Source: an uncultured Sterolibacterium sp. (GTDB lineage Bacteria > Pseudomonadota > Gammaproteobacteria > Burkholderiales > Rhodocyclaceae). Taken from it: DNA of 38,729 nt. Below the pieces are notes generated by a model, which saw nothing but the letters and a program-made list of their open reading frames with translations, did no database searches and was not told where the DNA came from. This document shows, in pieces, positions 34,285 to 38,729 of the stretch (the stretch's first letter is position 1; each line of letters begins with the position of its first letter). A program made the translations under genes and the position numbers. The DNA lies in assembly GCA_903832735.1 (NCBI GenBank), contig CAILCO010000020.1, forward strand, positions 1-38,729. Direction: 5' to 3'.

Positions 34285-35438
34285 TCCTCACTCAAGAGCA
34301 GGAAATGATTCGCGACGCCATGCGCGATTTCGCGCGTGAGCAACTAAGCCCCCATGCCGCCGCCTGGGACCGCGCCGCCATCTTCCCGCGCCGGGCCCTG
34401 CGCCAACTCGGCGAACTCGGCGCCTGCGGCATGGTGGTGCCGGAGCAATGGGGCGGCGCCGCCATGGATTACGTTTCCCTGGCCCTGGCGCTGGAGGAAA
34501 TCGCCGCCGGTGACGGCGCAACTTCGACCATCATCAGCGTACAGAACTCGGTGGTCTGCGGCCCGATACTGGCGTATGGCAATGACGCGCAGAAAGAAAA
34601 ATATCTCAGGCCTCTGGCCGCAGGCGAAAAGCTCGGCTGCTTCTGCCTGACCGAACCTCATGTCGGCTCGGATGCGGCAGCAATCAGGACGAGAGCAGCG
34701 AAGGCCACGGATGCGCACGGCGATCATTGGCTGATCAACGGCGTCAAGCAGTTCATCACCACCGGCGCCAACGCCGATGTCGCCATCGTCTTCGCGGTGA
34801 CCGACCCCGGCGCCGGCAAGAAAGGCATCTCCGCCTTCATCGTCGATACGGGTGCGCCCAACTACGCCCCGGGCTACCAGGTCGCGCGCATCGAAGAAAA
34901 ACTGGGCCAGCGTGCTTCCGACACGGCGCAGCTCCTCTTCGATAACTGCCGCGTGCCGGCGGCGAACCTGCTCGGGGCGGAAGGCCAGGGCTACCGCATC
35001 GCCCTGGCCAACCTCGAGGCCGGGCGCATCGGCATCGCCGCCCAGAGTGTCGGCATGGCCCGAGCCGCCTTCGAGGCGGCGCTGAAATACGCCCACGAGC
35101 GCGAGAGCTTCGGCAAACCGATCTTCGAACATCAGGCGGTCAATTTCCGCCTCGCCGACATGGCGACCCGGATCGAGGCGGCGCGCAGCCTGGTCCATCA
35201 CGCCGCAAGCCTCAAGGACGCGGGCAGATCCTGTCTGAAGGAAGCCTCGATGGCGAAACTCTTCGCCTCGGAAATGGCCGAGGGCGTGTGCTCGGATGCC
35301 ATCCAGATCCACGGCGGCTACGGCTATGTCGCCGATTTCCCGGTCGAGCGCATCTATCGCGACGTACGCGTCTGCCAGATCTACGAAGGCGCCTCGGACA
35401 TCCAGCGGATGGTGATCGGCCGCGCCCTGGCCGCATAA
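34281..35438 (+). CDS. Acyl-CoA dehydrogenase (second, short/branched chain type)
   Basis: FAD acyl-CoA dehydrogenase with 385 residues; substrate unknown but likely a short or branched acyl-CoA. Start GTG at 34281 overlaps the thiolase TGA (GTGA). Family motifs are [16 protein letters not shown] (FAD/substrate), [17 protein letters not shown], and [21 protein letters not shown]. The catalytic Glu369 is in the common MCAD/SCAD position, [13 protein letters not shown], and not the isovaleryl position, so it does a different job from liuA. Confidence 0.92.
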   Translation: MILTQEQEMIRDAMRDFAREQLSPHAAAWDRAAIFPRRALRQLGELGACGMVVPEQWGGAAMDYVSLALALEEIAAGDGATSTIISVQNSVVCGPILAYGNDAQKEKYLRPLAAGEKLGCFCLTEPHVGSDAAAIRTRAAKATDAHGDHWLINGVKQFITTGANADVAIVFAVTDPGAGKKGISAFIVDTGAPNYAPGYQVARIEEKLGQRASDTAQLLFDNCRVPAANLLGAEGQGYRIALANLEAGRIGIAAQSVGMARAAFEAALKYAHERESFGKPIFEHQAVNFRLADMATRIEAARSLVHHAASLKDAGRSCLKEASMAKLFASEMAEGVCSDAIQIHGGYGYVADFPVERIYRDVRVCQIYEGASDIQRMVIGRALAA

Positions 35439-35452
35439 GGAGACGATGTGAC

Positions 35453-36055
35453 ATGAGCGATCCCATCGAGTTCTGGTTCGATTTTTCTTCGCCTTATTCC
35501 TACATCGCCAGCGAGCTGATCGACACGCTGGCGGAGAGGCATGGGCGCAAGGTCAAGTGGCGGCCGATGATGCTCGGCTCGGCGTTCAAGGCCAGCGGCG
35601 TGCCACTCCTAGTTACCGTGCCCCTGAAGGGCGACTACAGCAAGCGCGACTTCGACCGATCGGCGCGCTATCACGGTGTGCCTTTCAAATTCCCAGAGAC
35701 CTTTCCGATGCTGACCCTGGTCGCCGCGCGCGGCTATTACTGGCTGCACGATCAGGACTGCGGGAAGGCGCGGGCGTTCGCCCACGCGGTCTTCCGGGCC
35801 TACTGGGTGCACGGCCGCAACATCGGCGAACTCGCGGTGGTCCAGGATATCGCCGCCCGGTTGGGGCTTGATGCGGCGGCATTCGCCCAGGCGGTCGCCG
35901 CGCCGGAGGCGAAGGAGCGTCTCAAGCGTGAAACCGATCTCGCCGTCTCCCGGGGCATGTTCGGCGCCCCCTATTTCATCGTAGACGGCGAACCCTTCTG
36001 GGGCGTCGATCGTCTGCCTCAGATCGAGCACTGGCTGGAGACAGGTGGCTTCTGA
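35453..36055 (+). CDS. DsbA-fold 2-hydroxychromene-2-carboxylate isomerase family protein
   Basis: Glutathione-dependent isomerase family (kappa-GST/DsbA fold) named for naphthalene breakdown; the real substrate here is unknown. 200 residues. Landmarks: [17 protein letters not shown] at the N-terminus (Ser near residue 12 in place of the DsbA Cys), [53 protein letters not shown] at 35453 with GGAG ten bases ahead. It sits between an acyl-CoA dehydrogenase and a carboxylase subunit, as seen in similar betaproteobacterial operons; its part in them is not established. Confidence 0.88.
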   Translation: MSDPIEFWFDFSSPYSYIASELIDTLAERHGRKVKWRPMMLGSAFKASGVPLLVTVPLKGDYSKRDFDRSARYHGVPFKFPETFPMLTLVAARGYYWLHDQDCGKARAFAHAVFRAYWVHGRNIGELAVVQDIAARLGLDAAAFAQAVAAPEAKERLKRETDLAVSRGMFGAPYFIVDGEPFWGVDRLPQIEHWLETGGF

Positions 36056-37662
36056 TGAGCGTCATAAAATCACAACTGAATCCGCGCTCCGCTGAGTTCC
36101 AGGCCAACGCCGCGGCCATGGCCGCACTGGTCGCCGACCTGCGCGCCAAGTCTGAAAAAGTGGCCCGCGGCGGCTCCGAAGATGCCCGGGCCAAGCATCT
36201 TGCCCGCGGCAAACTGCTGGTGCGCGACCGGGTCGACCTGTTGCTCGATCCCGGCGCACCCTTCCTCGAACTTTCGCCGCTGGCTGCCTACGGCATGTAC
36301 GCCGACGAAGTCCCTGCAGCGGGCGTCGTCACCGGTATCGGCCGGGTCAATGGCATCGAATGCGTGATTGTCGCCAACGACGCCACGGTGAAAGGCGGCA
36401 GCTATTTCCCGCTGACCGTGAAGAAGCATCTGCGCGCCCAGGAGATCGCCCTGCAGAACCGCCTGCCGTGCATCTATCTGGTCGACTCGGGCGGGGCCAA
36501 CCTGCCGACCCAGGACGATGTTTTCCCCGACCGCGAACACTTCGGACGGATCTTCTACAACCAGGCCAACCTGTCGGCGCTGGGCATCCCCCAGGTCGCC
36601 GTGGTCATGGGCTCTTGCACCGCCGGCGGCGCCTATGTGCCGGCGATGTCGGACGAAGCCATCATCGTCAAGAACCAGGGCACCATCTTTCTCGGCGGCC
36701 CGCCGCTGGTGAAAGCCGCCACCGGTGAAATCGTGACTGCCGAGGATCTCGGCGGCGGCGATGTGCACACCAGGATCTCCGGCGTTGCCGACCATCTGGC
36801 CGAGAACGACCACCACGCGCTGAGTCTGGCGCGTCGCATCGTCGGCAACCTCAACTGGCACAAGTCGATCTCGCTGGATCTTGCCACTCCCGAGGAACCG
36901 CTCTACGACCCGGCGGAACTAGGCGGCGTGATCCCCGCCGACAACCGGAAATCCTACGACGTGCGCGAAGTGATCGCGCGCCTGGTCGACGGCTCGCGCT
37001 TCGACGAATTCAAGTCGCGCTACGGCACGACCCTGGTCACCGGCTTCGCCAGGCTCTACGGTTATCCGCTGGGGATCGTCGCCAACAACGGCATCCTGTT
37101 TTCCGAATCCGCCCAGAAGGGCGCCCATTTCATCGAACTGTGCGCCCAGCGCGGCATTCCTTTGCTGTTCCTGCAGAACATCACCGGCTTCATGGTCGGC
37201 AGGAAGTACGAGAACGGCGGCATCGCCAAGGACGGCGCAAAAATGGTCACCGCCGTCGCCACCGCCCAGGTGCCGAAGTTCACCCTGATCCTCGGCGGCT
37301 CGCATGGTGCCGGCAACTACGGCATGTGCGGACGCGCCTACTCGCCGCGGATGCTCTGGATGTGGCCGAACAGCCGGATTTCGGTGATGGGCGGCGAGCA
37401 GGCGGCCTCGGTGCTGGCGACCGTCAAGCGCGACGGATTGGAGGCTGCCGGCAAGCATTGGGGCCACGATGAGGAGGAAGCCTTCAAGGCGCCGATCAGG
37501 GCGCAATACGAAAACCAGGGCCACCCTTATTACGCCACGGCGAGGCTCTGGGACGACGGCATCGTCGATCCGGCGCAGACGCGCCGCGCGCTCGGCCTGG
37601 GCCTGTCGGCGTCGCTCAACGCGCCGATCGCGAAGACCACCTTCGGCCTGTTCCGAATGTGA
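36055..37662 (+). CDS. liuB: Methylcrotonyl-CoA carboxylase beta subunit (carboxyltransferase)
   Basis: Carboxyltransferase subunit that moves CO2 from carboxybiotin to 3-methylcrotonyl-CoA. 535 residues, as expected. The crotonase-fold halves carry [73 protein letters not shown] and [29 protein letters not shown] at 36055 overlaps the previous stop by one base (TGATG). The specificity is taken from the neighbouring liuA and liuC; related acyl-CoA carboxylase betas are similar. Confidence 0.93.
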   Translation: MSVIKSQLNPRSAEFQANAAAMAALVADLRAKSEKVARGGSEDARAKHLARGKLLVRDRVDLLLDPGAPFLELSPLAAYGMYADEVPAAGVVTGIGRVNGIECVIVANDATVKGGSYFPLTVKKHLRAQEIALQNRLPCIYLVDSGGANLPTQDDVFPDREHFGRIFYNQANLSALGIPQVAVVMGSCTAGGAYVPAMSDEAIIVKNQGTIFLGGPPLVKAATGEIVTAEDLGGGDVHTRISGVADHLAENDHHALSLARRIVGNLNWHKSISLDLATPEEPLYDPAELGGVIPADNRKSYDVREVIARLVDGSRFDEFKSRYGTTLVTGFARLYGYPLGIVANNGILFSESAQKGAHFIELCAQRGIPLLFLQNITGFMVGRKYENGGIAKDGAKMVTAVATAQVPKFTLILGGSHGAGNYGMCGRAYSPRMLWMWPNSRISVMGGEQAASVLATVKRDGLEAAGKHWGHDEEEAFKAPIRAQYENQGHPYYATARLWDDGIVDPAQTRRALGLGLSASLNAPIAKTTFGLFRM

Positions 37663-37675
37663 AACTGGAGGCAGC

Positions 37676-38473
37676 ATGTACGCAAACATCCTGACCGAAG
37701 TCGCAGCGGGCGTCGGCACCATCACCCTGAACCGCCCCGAGCGCCACAACGCCTTCGACGATGTTCTGATCAACGAGTTGATCGCGGCCATGGCGGCGAT
37801 GGCGACCGACGACCAGGTGCGCGTACTGGTGATCGCGAGCACCGGCAAAAGTTTTTGCGCCGGCGCCGACCTCAACTGGATGAAACGCGCCGCCGCCTAT
37901 ACGCCGGACGAGAGCCTGCGCGATGCGCGCACCCTGGCCGAAATGCTGCGGGCCCTGGCGCAGATGGACAAGCCGACGCTGGCGCGCGTTCAGGGGCCGG
38001 CCTACGGCGGCGGCGTCGGGCTCATCGCGGCATGCGACATTGCCCTGGCCACCTGCGACGCGCAGTTCGTCCTCTCCGAGGTCAGGCTCGGCATCATTCC
38101 GGCCGTGATCAGCCCGCATGTCATCAATGCCATCGGCGAGCGCCAGGCGCGCCGCTACATGCTCACGGCCGAACGCTTCGGCGCGGCGGAAGCGCAGCGC
38201 ATCGGCCTGGTGCACGAGATCGTGGCGGACCAGCCGGCGCTCGACGGGGCCCTGGTCAAGATCGTCACAGCCCTGCTCGACAATGGACCGGCAGCGCTCG
38301 CCGAATGCAAGCAACTGATCCGCGCCGTTGCCTGGCAGCCAATATCGGCTGCAGTGATCGAGGACACGGCGCAGCGCATCGCCGCGATCCGCAGAACCGG
38401 CGAAGCGAAGGAAGGCATGAGCGCCTTCCTGGAAAAACGGAAACCGTCATGGACACGGAAAAGCACGCCATGA
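37676..38473 (+). CDS. liuC: Methylglutaconyl-CoA hydratase (enoyl-CoA hydratase family)
   Basis: Crotonase-fold enzyme hydrating 3-methylglutaconyl-CoA to HMG-CoA. 265 residues from ATG at 37676 with GGAG six to nine bases ahead. Motifs: LNRPERHNAFDDVLI, SFCAGADLNWMKR (oxyanion loop), GPAYGGGVGLIAACDIALA and SEVRLGIIPAVISPHV. Specificity inferred from the operon. Its TGA overlaps the liuD ATG by one base. Confidence 0.92.
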   Translation: MYANILTEVAAGVGTITLNRPERHNAFDDVLINELIAAMAAMATDDQVRVLVIASTGKSFCAGADLNWMKRAAAYTPDESLRDARTLAEMLRALAQMDKPTLARVQGPAYGGGVGLIAACDIALATCDAQFVLSEVRLGIIPAVISPHVINAIGERQARRYMLTAERFGAAEAQRIGLVHEIVADQPALDGALVKIVTALLDNGPAALAECKQLIRAVAWQPISAAVIEDTAQRIAAIRRTGEAKEGMSAFLEKRKPSWTRKSTP

Positions 38474-38589
38474 TGTTCTCCAAGATACTGATCGCGAACA
38501 GGGGTGACCAGCCGCGCAGCGACGAAGTCAAATCGATGGGCGTGCGCAGCACGCTTGGGCGATTGAGCCGCGGAGACAGTTATGTTTAA
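38473..38589 (+). pseudogene. liuD: Broken start of methylcrotonyl-CoA carboxylase alpha subunit
   Basis: The first eleven codons read MFSKILIANRG, the start of a biotin carboxylase. An intact gene would continue NRGEIACRVI and so on. Here the frame reads DQPRSDEV, then KSMGVRS (codons 20-26), which again resembles the family at about the right place, then diverges and stops at 38589. The frame is 38 codons, while the full protein is about 660. The gene is thus interrupted, either by a mobile element, by mutation or by a bad assembly at a contig end. ATG overlaps the liuC stop. Confidence 0.75.
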
Positions 38590-38729
38590 TAAAGGCTCAT
38601 TTAGCGAATGATGTTGTTGAACTCATACCCTGACGGCGAGAGCGAGCAACTGCACGGGATCCGGGCTGAATCGCGGCGACCGGTCGAGCGCCCTGAACCA
38701 ACCGAGATAATTTGCGAGGTATTTCGTGG
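38551..38729. mobile_element. Edge of a probable insertion sequence (window ends inside it)
   Basis: The last 180 bases no longer match the operon and hold a minus-strand transposase-like C-terminus. Boundaries and inverted repeats cannot be determined because the far end is not in the window; the inner border may lie anywhere between about 38508 and 38600. Composition is less GC-rich in 38580-38625. Confidence 0.45.
38623..38729 (-). CDS. Transposase-like C-terminal fragment (runs off the window)
   Basis: Minus-strand frame of 34 residues ending at TGA 38623-38625. It reads TKYLANYLGWFRALDRSP followed by PDPVQLLALAVRV, a pattern seen at the C-terminus of DDE transposases; I cannot name the family. 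It runs beyond the window edge at 38729, so its start is not seen. Short length limits the call. Confidence 0.45.
   Translation of the reverse strand, partial: TKYLANYLGWFRALDRSPRFSPDPVQLLALAVRV

Overview
The window is a GC-rich stretch of a betaproteobacterial chromosome, most like the Rhodocyclales and relatives. The evidence is the aroK/pilQPONM block beside a divergent penicillin-binding protein 1A, the cyaY | lptM-lysA pair, the argS-SPOR-dsbA-SDR run, a class I PHA synthase and a MerR-controlled leucine/isovalerate (liu) operon. I identify organism and functions from protein motifs and gene order only; no database search was possible.

Layout. 1-7365 (minus): start of aroK, a lipoprotein with bacterial Ig-like repeats broken by a frameshift at a run of eight G, then pilQ, pilP, pilO, pilN and pilM, the inner-membrane and secretin parts of the type IV pilus machine. 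pilM also carries an apparent frameshift near its 5' end. 7607-11851 (plus, with cyaY minus): mrcA/ponA, cyaY, lptM, lysA. 11885-16061 (minus): hslU, hslV, an RlmI-type rRNA methyltransferase and a D-2-hydroxyacid dehydrogenase. 16202-17333 (plus): an isoprenylcysteine-methyltransferase-like membrane protein and an unknown six-cysteine protein. 17466-23146 (minus): sodium:solute symporter, arginase-family protein, gamma-glutamyltransferase, ubiB. 23235-27326 (plus): argS, SPOR protein, dsbA, SDR oxidoreductase. 27391-30709 (minus): PIN-domain protein, phaC and a metallo-beta-lactamase-fold hydrolase, apparently one operon. 30865-38473 (plus): liuR-like merR, PaaI-type thioesterase, isovaleryl-CoA dehydrogenase, thiolase, a second acyl-CoA dehydrogenase, a DsbA-fold isomerase, methylcrotonyl-CoA carboxylase beta and methylglutaconyl-CoA hydratase. 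The biotin-carrying subunit gene (liuD) starts at 38473 but collapses within about 26 codons, and the window ends in what looks like the C-terminus of a transposase on the minus strand.

How they work together. The liu cluster would convert isovaleryl-CoA through 3-methylcrotonyl-CoA and 3-methylglutaconyl-CoA toward acetyl-CoA and acetoacetyl-CoA. An 18-bp perfect palindrome sits exactly in the spacer of a good -35/-10 pair ahead of the first structural gene, beside the merR gene. This is the clearest regulatory signal in the window.

The least ordinary features are two families of short interspersed repeats. Family A is a 57-58 bp unit, twice in tandem at 9932-10045 and 17331-17445 with a fragment at 27370-27394. 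Its edge (usually CTAG) supplies the stop codon of four different neighbouring genes, and its hairpin is kept by compensatory changes. Family B is about 115-125 bp, with three copies. One abuts the arginase start codon and the other two flank dsbA in inverted orientation. I see no CRISPR array, tRNA, rRNA, prophage or defence system. No gene-free stretch exceeds 300 bases.
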